Shown here one piece after another: positions 9,178-18,143 of a stretch of DNA of 64,000 nt. Each line of letters starts with the position of its first letter. The first letter of the stretch is position 1. The notes beneath the pieces were generated by a model. That model ran no database searches. It was given only the letters and a program-made list of their open reading frames with translations, and was not told where the DNA came from. This stretch comes from Pollutimonas bauzanensis (GTDB lineage Bacteria > Pseudomonadota > Gammaproteobacteria > Burkholderiales > Burkholderiaceae_B), in assembly GCF_900129885.1 (NCBI RefSeq), contig NZ_FQXE01000013.1, forward strand, positions 92,724 through 156,723, given 5' to 3'. The position numbers and the translations under genes are program-made.

Positions 9178-9816
9178 TTACTGGGGCCTGAGCATGGGCT
9201 GCAGCTTTTCCCAGACGTTCTCGGCCAGGGTCGCCTGGGCCTGTTCGTTGGGATGCATGCCGTCGGCCTGGAACATGCGCTTGTCGGCGGCGATGCCCTC
9301 GAACAGGAAGGGCACCAGGGCGGCCTTGTATTCCTGGGCCGTCGCGGCGAAAAGCTGCTGGAATTGTTCAGTATATTGGCGCCCGTAGTTGGGCGGTATG
9401 CGCATGCCCAGCAACAGCACGCTGGCCCGGGATTGCTGCGACATGGCCACCATTTTCGACAGATTGTCCTGCGTCATCTTCAGCGACAACCCCCGCAAGG
9501 CGTCATTGCTGCCGAGTTCCAGGATCACGATTTCCGGCCGGTAGCGCGCCAGCGCGGCAGGCAGGCGGCTCAGCCCGCCGCTGGTGGTGTCGCCGCTGAT
9601 GCTGGAGTTGTGTATCTGGTATCCTGTTTTCTCTTGGGCCAGGCGGCGGCCTAGCAGGGCAACCCAGCCGGAATCGCGCTGCAAGCCATACTCCGCCGAC
9701 AGGCTGTCGCCGATCACCAGTATTGCCGGGCCGGGGCCAGGGGCCGCATTCGCGGCCATGCTCGACAAGGGCAGGCAGCAAAGTGCCGCAACTATAAGAC
9801 GCCAGCGTATCCACAT
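9178..9816 (-). CDS. tesA: TesA-type arylesterase / lysophospholipase (SGNH hydrolase)
   Basis: Periplasmic SGNH/GDSL hydrolase like E. coli TesA (thioesterase I, protease I, lysophospholipase L1). A signal peptide covers about residues 1-25. The catalytic Ser38 lies in VIGDSLS, with supporting residues in SGDTTSGG and GSNDALRG, and the Asp185/His188 pair in DGMHPNEQ. Length is 212 residues. Its ATG lies on the opposite strand within the same CATG (9814-9817) that supplies the ybbA start codon, so tesA and ybbA start codons overlap by two bases. tesA beside ybbA is the arrangement known from E. coli. Confidence 0.93.
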   Translation of the reverse strand: MWIRWRLIVAALCCLPLSSMAANAAPGPGPAILVIGDSLSAEYGLQRDSGWVALLGRRLAQEKTGYQIHNSSISGDTTSGGLSRLPAALARYRPEIVILELGSNDALRGLSLKMTQDNLSKMVAMSQQSRASVLLLGMRIPPNYGRQYTEQFQQLFAATAQEYKAALVPFLFEGIAADKRMFQADGMHPNEQAQATLAENVWEKLQPMLRPQ

Positions 9817-10486
9817 GAATTACATCCATTCAATCGAAGTCAGTCAGTTATGCCAAAGAGTCAGCGACTCTTCGGGCGTGCTCGATATTTTAAGCAATGT
9901 CAGTTTTACCGTTCCCGATGGCCAGGCAGTCGCCGTGACCGGCAGCTCGGGCTCCGGCAAGTCGACTTTGCTTGGACTGCTGGCCGGCCTGGACGTTCCC
10001 TCGTCCGGCCAGGTAAAGCTGTTGGGCCACGATTTGTTCGCGCGCGATGAAGAGGCCCGCGCGGCCTTGCGCGCGGCGCATGTGGGCTTTGTGTTCCAGT
10101 CGTTCCAGCTATTGCCCAATCTTACGGCCCTGGAAAATGTCATGCTGCCTTTGGAACTCGCCGGAAAGCCCGCGCTCGAGGCCGCAAAGAGCATGCTGGA
10201 GCGCGTGGGCCTGAAGGACCGCCTGGACCATTACCCCAAGACCCTGTCGGGCGGCGAGCAGCAGCGGGTTTCACTGGCGCGGGCCTTCGTGGTGCAGCCC
10301 CGCCTGCTGTTCGCCGACGAGCCCACCGGAAGCCTGGACCCGCAAAACGGCGCGAGGATCATCGAACTGATGTTCGCGCTGCATCGGGAACATCAGACCA
10401 CGCTGGTCCTGGTGACCCACGATGCGCAACTGGCCGGCTTGTGCCAGCGGGAATTGCGGCTGTCGGCGGGAAAGCTGCTGGCTTGA
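9815..10486 (+). CDS. ybbA: ABC transporter ATP-binding protein, YbbA type
   Basis: MacB/LolD-like ATPase of 223 residues. Walker A GSSGSGKST is at 43-51, the signature LSGGE at 144-148, Walker B LLFADE at 164-169 and the switch His at 202; GFVFQSFQLLP is the Q-loop region. It closely resembles E. coli YbbA, which pairs with the large permease YbbP and adjoins tesA. Here no YbbP-like permease follows: the next gene is a convergent TRAP permease 22 bases on. The partner must be elsewhere or lost. The start is fixed by the conserved N-terminus, although the frame is open further upstream over tesA. Confidence 0.9.
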   Translation: MNYIHSIEVSQLCQRVSDSSGVLDILSNVSFTVPDGQAVAVTGSSGSGKSTLLGLLAGLDVPSSGQVKLLGHDLFARDEEARAALRAAHVGFVFQSFQLLPNLTALENVMLPLELAGKPALEAAKSMLERVGLKDRLDHYPKTLSGGEQQRVSLARAFVVQPRLLFADEPTGSLDPQNGARIIELMFALHREHQTTLVLVTHDAQLAGLCQRELRLSAGKLLA

Positions 10487-10508
10487 ACCGGCTGGGCGCC
10501 ATCCCGCT

Positions 10509-11810
10509 TTACATGGTCATGTGCCTGGGCAGCCAGGTGGCGATTTCCGGCACGGCATACACGATCAGGACGCCGGCTATCATCAGCAGGAACATGGGAA
10601 AGGACACCCGCGCCAGATAGGGCAGCTCTTTCCTGGTCATGCCCGAGAGCACGAACAAGTTGAAGCCTACCGGCGGGGTTATCTGCGCCATTTCGATGAC
10701 GAAGACCAGGAATATGCCGAACCATATCAAGTCTATGCCGGCCGCGGTCACCGTGGGCAGCAGCACGCCCATGGTCAGCACCACGATGGAGATGCCGTCC
10801 AGGAAGCAGCCGAGAATGATGAAAAACACCATCAGGGCCACAATGAGGCCGAATTGCGTCAGGCCCAGCGACGTTATCCATTCGGCCAGCGCCCGCGGCA
10901 AGCCGATATAGCCCATGGCCAGGGTCAGGAACTGCGCGCCGGCCAGGATCAGGGCGATCATGCAGTACAGCCTGGTCGCGCCCATCAGCGATGCTTTGAA
11001 GACCTTCCCGTTCAGCGAGCCCTGGGCCAGCGACAGGATGAGCGAGCCCAGCACGCCGACCGCGGCGGCTTCCGTCGCGGTCGCGAAACCAGTATAGATG
11101 GAGCTGAGTACGACGGCGATGAGAATGACGACCGGGATCAGGTGGCGCGACTCGTGGATCTTCTGGCGGAAAGTCAGCGGCTCGTCGGCGTGGGGGATTT
11201 GATCCGGATGCAGCAGCGCCCAGATGGCGATGTAGCCCATGAAAAGGCCGGCCAGCAAGATGCCTGGAAAGATGCCGGCGATGAAAAGCTTGGAGATGGA
11301 GACATCGGCCGATACGCCATAGACGATCATGATGATGGATGGCGGAATGAGCAGACCCAGCGTGCCGGCCCCGGCCAGCGTGCCGATGATCTGGTCTTGC
11401 GGATAGCCGCGCCGGGTCAGTTCCGGTATGGTCATCTTGCCTATCGTGGCGCAGGTTGCGGCCGACGATCCGGAAACGGCCGCAAAGATCGCGCAGCCGA
11501 CCACATTGGTGTGCAGCAGGCGGCCTGGAATCCGGTCCAGCCATGGCGCAAGCCCTTTGAACAGGTCCTGGGAAAGGCGCGATCGGAACAGGATCTCGCC
11601 CATCCAGAGGAACAGGGGCAAGGCGGTGAGGGTCCAGCTCGAAGCCGCGCCCCAGATGGTGATGGCCATGGCGTCGCCGGCGGGTCGATTGGAAAACAGC
11701 TCCATCCCCAGCCACGCGGCTCCGGCCAGCGTCAGGCCCACCCATACCCCGCCGGCCAGGAATCCAAAAATGGACAAGACCAGGAGCGACGTTACCAGCG
11801 CTTCATTCAT
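10509..11810 (-). CDS. dctM: TRAP transporter large permease, DctM type
   Basis: Transport subunit of a tripartite ATP-independent periplasmic carrier, 433 residues with about 12 hydrophobic segments. The family signature region FAAVSGSSAATCATIGKMTIPE near residues 110-133 and the following GAGTLGLLIPPS are clear. The second half contains the mirrored motif set ending in EMAQITPPVGFNLFVLSG. It drives sodium-coupled import of a carboxylate captured by the DctP protein. It is last in dctP-dctQ-dctM and overlaps dctQ by 8 bases, implying translational coupling. Confidence 0.94.
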   Translation of the reverse strand: MNEALVTSLLVLSIFGFLAGGVWVGLTLAGAAWLGMELFSNRPAGDAMAITIWGAASSWTLTALPLFLWMGEILFRSRLSQDLFKGLAPWLDRIPGRLLHTNVVGCAIFAAVSGSSAATCATIGKMTIPELTRRGYPQDQIIGTLAGAGTLGLLIPPSIIMIVYGVSADVSISKLFIAGIFPGILLAGLFMGYIAIWALLHPDQIPHADEPLTFRQKIHESRHLIPVVILIAVVLSSIYTGFATATEAAAVGVLGSLILSLAQGSLNGKVFKASLMGATRLYCMIALILAGAQFLTLAMGYIGLPRALAEWITSLGLTQFGLIVALMVFFIILGCFLDGISIVVLTMGVLLPTVTAAGIDLIWFGIFLVFVIEMAQITPPVGFNLFVLSGMTRKELPYLARVSFPMFLLMIAGVLIVYAVPEIATWLPRHMTM

Positions 11811-12309
11811 AGTGTGCTTCTTCAGTAAGCCTTGCTTCGGGTATGCCCCGCATGCGCCTTATGGTTTCATCGAGCACGGCGATGAAAAAGATCAGGGTGC
11901 CCACGGCCATGGCGATTTGCGGAATCCACAGCGGAGTGGCGTCGTCGCCCGTCGAGATATCGTTGTAAGAGTAAGAGTCCAGCGCCAGTTTGGCGCTGAA
12001 CCAGCATAAATTGGCGGTAATGGCGCAGGCCACGAGTAGCGCGAAAATATCCAGCCGCATGCTGGCCCTGGATGGCAGGGCCGACAGCACCAGCGTAACC
12101 CGTATATGTTCCCCGCTTTTGAATGTGTGGGCCAGGGCGAGAAAGCCGGCGGCGGCCATGGAATAGCCTGCATAGGCGTCCAGCCCGCCTATATGCAGGC
12201 CCAGCTGGCGCGTGGCGACGGACATGACCACCGCCACCAGCACGCCAACCATGAAAACGGCGGCCAGGCCGCCGGCCGCCAGGTAAAGGCTATCCAGGAA
12301 ACGGCGCAT
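11803..12309 (-). CDS. dctQ: TRAP transporter small permease, DctQ type
   Basis: Small membrane subunit of the TRAP carrier, 168 residues with four predicted transmembrane segments (about residues 10-32, 45-67, 85-108 and 130-152). The start is the ATG at 12309, two bases after the dctP stop; the longer open frame upstream lies inside dctP and is not family-like. It sits between the receptor gene and the large permease gene. Sequence conservation in this family is low, so assignment rests on topology, size and position. Confidence 0.9.
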   Translation of the reverse strand: MRRFLDSLYLAAGGLAAVFMVGVLVAVVMSVATRQLGLHIGGLDAYAGYSMAAAGFLALAHTFKSGEHIRVTLVLSALPSRASMRLDIFALLVACAITANLCWFSAKLALDSYSYNDISTGDDATPLWIPQIAMAVGTLIFFIAVLDETIRRMRGIPEARLTEEAHYE

Positions 12310-12311
12310 GC

Positions 12312-13289
12312 TTATTTGCTTGCCCGGAAGGCATCGATGACTTTCTGGCCGTCCGGGCCGGCCTTCTGGATCCATTCGGCCAGCATGGTATCGCCGACTT
12401 TATCCAGGCCTTGCATCAGCTCCGGGCTGGGCTCGATGATTTCCATGCCGTTCTTGGCCAGGTTGTCCAGATACCACTGGGTTTTCTCCTTGGACAAGGC
12501 CCAGCCGCGTTTTTCCGCGTCGGCGCCCGCCTGCAGCAGCGCTTTCCTGCTCTTGTCGTCCAGCGCGTCGAAAGCTTTCTTGTTGACGATGATCGCATTC
12601 TTGGGCAGCCAGGCCTGGGTGTCATAGAACTTCTTGATGTATTCGTAGGTCTTGGTGTCCCATCCGGTGGACCCCGAGGTCATGAAGGCATTGACGACGC
12701 CGGTGGCCATGGCTTGCGCCAGTTCCGACTGCTGGATGGTCACGGGCTGGGCGCCGACCAGTTCGGCGATTCTCGCCGTCACGGGGCTGTAGGCGCGCCA
12801 TTTGACGCCTTTGAGGTCGGCGACGGTCTTGATGTCCTTGTTGGCGAAAATGCCCTGGGGCGGCCAGGCGACGGTGTAAAGCAGGGTCATGCCCTGCGTG
12901 GCCAGTTTCTTGTTCAGCAGGTCCTTCTGCGCCTGGTAGAGTTTCCAGGCGGCATCGTAGCCGGTCGCCAGGAAGGGCAGCCCGTCCAGCGCATACACCG
13001 GATCTTCGTTGGCATAGTTGGTGAGCAGGATCTCGCCGATCTGCGCCTGATTGCCTTGCACGGCGCGCTTGATTTCAGGCGCCTTGTAGAGCGACGCGTT
13101 GCTGTGCAGCGTGATGTTGAGTTCACCGCCCGACAGCGCGCTGACGTCCTTGGCGAACTGCTCCAGGTTCTGGGTGTGCAGGTTGGACGCCGGATACGCG
13201 CTGGGAAGATCCCATTTGGTCGCGGCTTGAGCATTCAGTGCAAAAGCGGCGGCGCCGGTCGCCGCCAGTAAAGCAAGCGTCTTTTTCAT
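12312..13289 (-). CDS. dctP: TRAP transporter substrate-binding protein, DctP type
   Basis: Periplasmic solute receptor of 325 residues with a cleavable signal peptide (residues 1-22, ending LNAQA). It shows the DctP-family pattern KWDLPSAYPASNLH, an internal DLKGVKWRAYSP with the carboxylate-binding Arg, and VVNAFMTSGSTGWDTKTYEY. The start at 13289 is supported by AAAGGA upstream. It is the first gene of the carrier operon and is divergent from a 5-oxoprolinase gene across a 228-base shared control region. The ligand is therefore inferred to be 5-oxoproline or a related cyclic amide; this is context, not proof. Confidence 0.93.
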   Translation of the reverse strand: MKKTLALLAATGAAAFALNAQAATKWDLPSAYPASNLHTQNLEQFAKDVSALSGGELNITLHSNASLYKAPEIKRAVQGNQAQIGEILLTNYANEDPVYALDGLPFLATGYDAAWKLYQAQKDLLNKKLATQGMTLLYTVAWPPQGIFANKDIKTVADLKGVKWRAYSPVTARIAELVGAQPVTIQQSELAQAMATGVVNAFMTSGSTGWDTKTYEYIKKFYDTQAWLPKNAIIVNKKAFDALDDKSRKALLQAGADAEKRGWALSKEKTQWYLDNLAKNGMEIIEPSPELMQGLDKVGDTMLAEWIQKAGPDGQKVIDAFRASK

Positions 13290-13343
13290 TATGGGTATCC
13301 TTTGAGTGGAAAGGCACATCAGTGCAACACGCGGAGCGATCCG

Positions 13344-13371
13344 ATTGTAGTGTGCGAATTGGCGATTTCAG
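13344..13371 (-). promoter_or_regulatory. Candidate sigma-70 promoter of the dctPQM operon
   Basis: Read on the minus strand, TACAAT (13344-13349) is a near-perfect -10 element, with CTGAAA (13366-13371) 16 bases upstream as a weak -35. Transcription would begin near 13337, about 48 bases before the dctP start codon. Found by eye. Confidence 0.4.
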
Positions 13372-13423
13372 GCCGTTCGAAGGCCAATTCAGGGTAATTA
13401 CTAGGGCTCGCCGGCCGCATGGT

Positions 13424-13452
13424 TTGCGCAGGAACGGGGAAAGCGTTCTAAT
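13424..13452 (+). promoter_or_regulatory. Candidate sigma-70 promoter of the 5-oxoprolinase gene
   Basis: TTGCGC (13424-13429), a 17-base spacer and TCTAAT (13447-13452) match the sigma-70 layout. The inferred transcription start near 13459 lies just before a perfect inverted repeat and about 60 bases before the ATG. Found by eye. Confidence 0.4.
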
Positions 13453-13470
13453 CGTTTCCTTTAGATTTAA

Positions 13471-13491
13471 ACAAGGCCTCAGCGGCCTTGT
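13471..13491 (+). promoter_or_regulatory. Perfect 8-bp inverted repeat in the 5-oxoprolinase leader
   Basis: ACAAGGCC and GGCCTTGT flank a 5-base loop. There is no T-run after it, so it is not an intrinsic terminator. It lies in the presumed leader between promoter and ribosome binding site and could be an operator shared by the divergent carrier and enzyme genes. Confidence 0.4.
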
Positions 13492-13517
13492 CCGTCCAGC
13501 CGGCAATCGGAGCGCGC

Positions 13518-16500
13518 ATGAAGAAGTGGCAATTTTGGGTCGATCGCGGCGGCACTTTCACCGACATTGTGGCGGTGACGCCCGAGCGGCATATCCTGAC
13601 CTGCAAGCTGCTATCCGAGAATCCGGAGCAATATCGCGACGCCGCGGTGGCGGGGATAAGGCGCATCCTCAATGTGGCGCCGAACGGCAAACTGCCGGCC
13701 GGGAGCATCGAATGCGTCAAGATGGGCACGACCGTGGCCACCAATGCGCTGCTCGAGCGCAAGGGCGAACGCACGGTGCTGGTGACCACCCGCGGCTTCC
13801 GGGACGCGCTGCGCATCGCCTACCAGAACCGTCCGCGCCTGTTCGACCGCCATGTCGTGCTGCCCGAATTGCTGTACGAGGGCGTCGTCGAAGTCGATGA
13901 ACGCCTGGATGCGCGCGGCCAGGTGCTGCGGGCGCCGGACCTGGCCGCCCTGCGAGCGCAACTGACCGAGGTCCATGAGCGGGGCGTGCGCGCCATCGCG
14001 GTCGTATTGATGCACGCCTGGCTGCGGGCCGACCATGAAGTGCTGGTGGCGCGGCTGGCGCGCGATATCGGCTTTACCCAGGTATCGGTGTCGCATGAGG
14101 TCAGCCCGCTGATCAAGTTCGTGTCGCGCGGCGACACTACCGTGGTCGATGCCTATCTTTCCCCCATATTGCAGCGCTATGTCGAGCAGGTGGCCCTGGA
14201 ATTGCCCGGCGTGCCCCTGCTGTTCATGCAGTCCAGCGGCGGCCTGACGCAGGCCGGCAGGTTTCGCGGCAAGGACGCCATCCTGTCGGGGCCGGCCGGC
14301 GGCATTGTCGGGATGGCGCGCACCAGCGAGCGCGCGGGCCTCTCCAAGGTCATCGGCTTCGACATGGGCGGCACATCCACCGACGTTTCCCACTATGCCG
14401 GCGAATTCGAGCGCGAGTTCGAGACGCTGGTGGCGGGCGTGCGCATGCGGGCTCCGATGATGAGCATCAATACCGTGGCGGCGGGCGGGGGCTCCATCCT
14501 GCATTTCGATGGCGCGCGCTTGCGGGTGGGGCCCGACTCGGCCGGGGCGAACCCGGGGCCGGCTTGCTATCGCCGCGGCGGCCCTCTGGCGGTCACGGAC
14601 TGCAATGTCATGCTGGGCAAGATCCAGCCCGACTTCTTTCCCCCGGTCTTCGGCCCGAGGGCGGACGAGCCGCTGGATGCCGCCACGGTGCGCGAGCAGT
14701 TCGGGCGGATGGCCATGGCGGTGGCCGAGGCCACCGGGCGGGAAATGGGCGCCGAAGCCCTGGCCGAAGGCTTTCTCGCCATCGCGGTCGGCAATATGGC
14801 TGAAGCCATCAAGCGTATTTCGGTCCAGCAAGGCCACGATGTCACGACTTATGCCTTGACGGTGTTCGGCGGGGCGGGCGGGCAGCACGCCTGCCTGGTG
14901 GCCGACGCCCTGGGCATGACGCGGATTTTTTCGCATCCTTATGGCGGCGTGCTGTCCGCTTATGGCATGGGCCTGGCCGACCAGATCGAAATCCGCCAGC
15001 AGACCGTCGAGAAAGTGCTCGATGCCGGCCTGTTGCCTTTCCTGGAGGAATGCCGGATACAGCTGGCGCGGCAGGCCGCGCAAGGCCTGGGCGAGCAGCA
15101 TGGCGAGCACGGCCCGATACGCTGCGCCTGCCGCGTGCACTTGAAGTACGAAGGCACCGATACGGCGCTGGACGTGCCGCTGGGCGATTCGGCGGCGGCG
15201 ATGCAGCAGGAGTTCGAGCAATCATATCGCCAGCGCTATTCCTTCCTCATGCCCGACCGGCGCCTGGTGGTCGAGTCGATTTCGCTGGAAGCCAGCCTCG
15301 CCGGCGACCAGATAGAAGAGCCGGAGGCGCCCGCGCCGGCGCGCCAGGGGCCGGCGCGGGCCAGGGCGCTGCGCCCCATGTTCAGCGCCGGCCAGTGGCG
15401 CGACACGCCTGTCTATGAGCGCGCCGACCTGCAGGCGGGCGATGTGCTCGATGGGCCGGCCATCATCGCCGAGCCCAACCAGACCCTGGTGGTCGAGCCG
15501 CAATGGCAGGCCACGCTGACGCGGCAGAATCACTGGATGCTCGAGCGCCTGCAGCCCCTGACCGGCCAGATGCAGGTGAGCTCGGAGGTCAACCCCATCA
15601 TGCTGGAAGTCTTCAATAACCTGTTCATGTCGATCGCCGACCAGATGGGCGTGCGCCTGCAGAATACGGCGTACTCCGTCAATATCAAGGAAAGACTGGA
15701 TTTCTCCTGCGCCATATTCGATGTGCAGGGCAACCTGATCGCCAATGCGCCGCATATGCCTGTGCACCTGGGGTCGATGAGCGAATCGATCAAAACCGTC
15801 ATGCGCGAGAATGCCGGCCGGATGCTGCCGGGCGACGCCTATGTGGTTAACGATCCTTACCATGGCGGCACGCATCTGCCCGACGTCACGGTCATCACGC
15901 CGGTGTTCGACAGGGCCGGCCTGGACATATTGTTTTTTGTCGGTTCGCGCGGCCACCATGCCGATATCGGCGGGCTGACGCCCGGCTCCATGCCGCCGAA
16001 TTCGAAAACCGTGGAAGACGAGGGCGTGCTGTTCACCAATTTCCAGCTGGTCGGCAATGGCCTGTTCCGCGAGGCCGAGGCGCGGGCGATACTGGGCTCA
16101 GGCAAATGGCCCGCCCGCAATCCCGACCAGAACCTGGCCGATATGCGCGCGCAGATCGCCGCCAACGAAAAGGGCGCCCGTGAACTGCTGAATATGTGCG
16201 ACCAGTTCGGCCTGGGAGTGGTGGCGGCCTATATGCGGCATGTGCAGGACAACGCCGAAGAAGCCGTGCGCAAAGTCATCACGCGCCTGCGCGACGGCCG
16301 CTTCGATTACGCGCTGGACAATGGGGCGCATATCCGCGTGGCGATCACGGTCAGGCAGGAAGACCGCAGCGCCGTCATCGACTTCACGGGGACGTCGGCG
16401 CAGCTGGACAATAACTTCAACGCGCCGGAATCGATCGCCGTCGCGGCGGTGCTGTATGTCTTCAGGACGCTGGTCGATGACGATATCCCGCTGAATGCGG

Positions 16501-17150
16501 GCTGCCTGAAGCCGCTGGAAATCGTCGTGCCGCAGGGCTCCATGCTCAAGCCCAACGCGCCGGCCGCGGTGGTGGCGGGCAACGTGGAAACCTCCATGTG
16601 CATCGTCAATGCCTTGTACGGGGCCTTGGGGGTGCTGGCCGCGAGCCAGGGCAGCATGAACAATTTCACCTTCGGCAACCATCAATACCAGTATTATGAA
16701 ACCGTGGCGGGCGGCACCGGCGCCGGGCCCGAACGCATAGGCTTGCCATTCGAGGAGGCGGGCGGTTTCGATGGCACGTCGGTGGTGCAGGCGCATATGA
16801 CCAATTCCCGCTTGACCGATCCCGAGGTGCTGGAGCTGCGCTTCCCGGTCAGGCTGGAATCCTACGAAATACGCCGGGGTTCGGGAGGGGCGGGGCGCTG
16901 GCGCGGCGGCGACGGCGGCGTGCGCAAGCTGCGTTTCCTGGAACCCATGACGGCGGCGATTCTGTCCAACAATCGCGTCTATCCGCCTTTTGGCCTTGCC
17001 GGCGGCCAGGCCGGGGCGCTGGGCCTGAATTATGTCGAGCGCGCCGATGGCAGCCGCAGCCCGCTGGGGCCGCAGGATAGCACCGAACTCGCGGCGGGCG
17101 ATGTGTTTGTCATCGAAACTCCCGGCGGAGGCGGCTACGGTGCGCCATAA
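13518..17150 (+). CDS. 5-oxoprolinase (ATP-hydrolysing), fused HyuA-HyuB type
   Basis: Single-chain 5-oxoprolinase of 1210 residues, matching the eukaryotic OPLAH type. It opens 5-oxo-L-proline (pyroglutamate) to L-glutamate with ATP. The HyuA-like half (about 1-680) starts with FWVDRGGTFTDIVAV and contains the actin-fold ATP motif GFDMGGTSTDVS near residue 282 and SGPAGGIVGMA. The HyuB-like half starts near residue 690 with NPIMLEVFNNLF, has NDPYHGGTHLPD and ends with the usual ETPGGGGYG. The ATG at 13518 aligns with family N-termini and has GGAG 7 bases upstream. Hydantoinases and acetone carboxylases share the fold, so the substrate is likely but not certain. Divergent from a TRAP carrier. 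Confidence 0.9.
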   Translation: MKKWQFWVDRGGTFTDIVAVTPERHILTCKLLSENPEQYRDAAVAGIRRILNVAPNGKLPAGSIECVKMGTTVATNALLERKGERTVLVTTRGFRDALRIAYQNRPRLFDRHVVLPELLYEGVVEVDERLDARGQVLRAPDLAALRAQLTEVHERGVRAIAVVLMHAWLRADHEVLVARLARDIGFTQVSVSHEVSPLIKFVSRGDTTVVDAYLSPILQRYVEQVALELPGVPLLFMQSSGGLTQAGRFRGKDAILSGPAGGIVGMARTSERAGLSKVIGFDMGGTSTDVSHYAGEFEREFETLVAGVRMRAPMMSINTVAAGGGSILHFDGARLRVGPDSAGANPGPACYRRGGPLAVTDCNVMLGKIQPDFFPPVFGPRADEPLDAATVREQFGRMAMAVAEATGREMGAEALAEGFLAIAVGNMAEAIKRISVQQGHDVTTYALTVFGGAGGQHACLVADALGMTRIFSHPYGGVLSAYGMGLADQIEIRQQTVEKVLDAGLLPFLEECRIQLARQAAQGLGEQHGEHGPIRCACRVHLKYEGTDTALDVPLGDSAAAMQQEFEQSYRQRYSFLMPDRRLVVESISLEASLAGDQIEEPEAPAPARQGPARARALRPMFSAGQWRDTPVYERADLQAGDVLDGPAIIAEPNQTLVVEPQWQATLTRQNHWMLERLQPLTGQMQVSSEVNPIMLEVFNNLFMSIADQMGVRLQNTAYSVNIKERLDFSCAIFDVQGNLIANAPHMPVHLGSMSESIKTVMRENAGRMLPGDAYVVNDPYHGGTHLPDVTVITPVFDRAGLDILFFVGSRGHHADIGGLTPGSMPPNSKTVEDEGVLFTNFQLVGNGLFREAEARAILGSGKWPARNPDQNLADMRAQIAANEKGARELLNMCDQFGLGVVAAYMRHVQDNAEEAVRKVITRLRDGRFDYALDNGAHIRVAITVRQEDRSAVIDFTGTSAQLDNNFNAPESIAVAAVLYVFRTLVDDDIPLNAGCLKPLEIVVPQGSMLKPNAPAAVVAGNVETSMCIVNALYGALGVLAASQGSMNNFTFGNHQYQYYETVAGGTGAGPERIGLPFEEAGGFDGTSVVQAHMTNSRLTDPEVLELRFPVRLESYEIRRGSGGAGRWRGGDGGVRKLRFLEPMTAAILSNNRVYPPFGLAGGQAGALGLNYVERADGSRSPLGPQDSTELAAGDVFVIETPGGGGYGAP

Positions 17151-17208
17151 TCCGGGTTTTCCAGGCTGCGCGGGGCAGTATTCAATGCGACAAGAGCGGG
17201 CTTGAGCA

Positions 17209-18066
17209 ATGGCGGCGTTGGCGATATTGTTCGTTTTCATCTGGTCCACCGGCTTCATCGTGGGCAAGGCGATTGTTCCGTACGCCGATCCCACCCTGTT
17301 CCTGCTGGTGCGCACCCTGATGGCCGCCGCCATGTTCACGGCTATCGCGCTTTACGTAAAGGTGCCCTGGCCGGCCTGGCGCCAGGTGCCCAAGCACCTG
17401 CTGGCGGGTGTCCTGTTGCAGGGCCTGTATCTGTCGGGCACCTATTGGGCCATCGCGGGGGGGCTGCCGCCCGCCATCATGGCGCTCATCGGTTCCTTGC
17501 AGCCGCTGATGACCGCCTTTTTCGCGATACCCATCCTCAAGGAGGTCCCGACCCGTAAAATCTGGCTGGGCCTGGTGCTGGGCTTGCTGGGGGTCTTCAT
17601 GGTGATAGAGCCCAGCCTGGCGCAGGGCGGCCACGATGGCTTTTCCATGGGCGTGCTCTTGATCGCGCTGCTGGCCGTGCTGTCCATCACCTTTGGCACC
17701 ATTTTGCAGAAGACGTCGATCGCCGGCGTGGATATCCGCGTGTCCGCCGCCCTGCAGAATATCGGCACGGTATTCTTCACCGGTCTTTTTGTCTGGATAC
17801 TGGGGGAGGACCGCTGGATCTGGTCCGGCGAATTATGGGCGTCGCTGATCTGGGCGGCGTTCGTGCTGTCGGGCGTCGGTACGCTGCTGCTGGTCTGGAT
17901 AGTGCGGCGCGGCCAGGCGGCCACGGCGTCGTCGCTCATGTTCCTGGCCCCGCCCCTGGCGGCGATAGAGGCCTACTTCCTGTTCGGCGACCGTCTCGGC
18001 CCCATTCAGCTGCTGGGCTTTATCATAGCGGTGGCGGGCGTGCTGGTCTGCAACTGGCGCCGCTAG
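17209..18066 (+). CDS. EamA/DMT superfamily permease
   Basis: Inner-membrane protein of 285 residues with ten predicted transmembrane helices formed by two EamA repeats (roughly residues 1-125 and 135-283). It belongs to the drug/metabolite transporter superfamily, whose members export amino acids or metabolites or import nucleotide-type compounds; the substrate cannot be read from sequence. The first helix carries FIWSTGFIVGKA, and the second repeat ends in AVAGVLVCNWRR. It follows the oxoprolinase gene by 58 bases on the same strand and may be co-transcribed with it. Confidence 0.88.
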   Translation: MAALAILFVFIWSTGFIVGKAIVPYADPTLFLLVRTLMAAAMFTAIALYVKVPWPAWRQVPKHLLAGVLLQGLYLSGTYWAIAGGLPPAIMALIGSLQPLMTAFFAIPILKEVPTRKIWLGLVLGLLGVFMVIEPSLAQGGHDGFSMGVLLIALLAVLSITFGTILQKTSIAGVDIRVSAALQNIGTVFFTGLFVWILGEDRWIWSGELWASLIWAAFVLSGVGTLLLVWIVRRGQAATASSLMFLAPPLAAIEAYFLFGDRLGPIQLLGFIIAVAGVLVCNWRR

Positions 18067-18143
18067 CGCGCCGCCGGCGCGCGGAAATTCAATAGAAACG
18101 GCGGCCCCGGAAGGAGCCGCCATAGCCAGGAAGGGGAATATTC

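Noticed and set aside
13611..15221. A 536-codon minus-strand frame opposite the oxoprolinase gene
   Set aside because: Antisense shadow with Arg/His/Gly-biased composition.
18098..18124. GGCGGC/GCCGCC hairpin upstream of the M23 peptidase gene as a terminator
   Set aside because: The stem is interrupted, has no T-run and overlaps the expected leader; not distinguishable from chance in GC-rich DNA.
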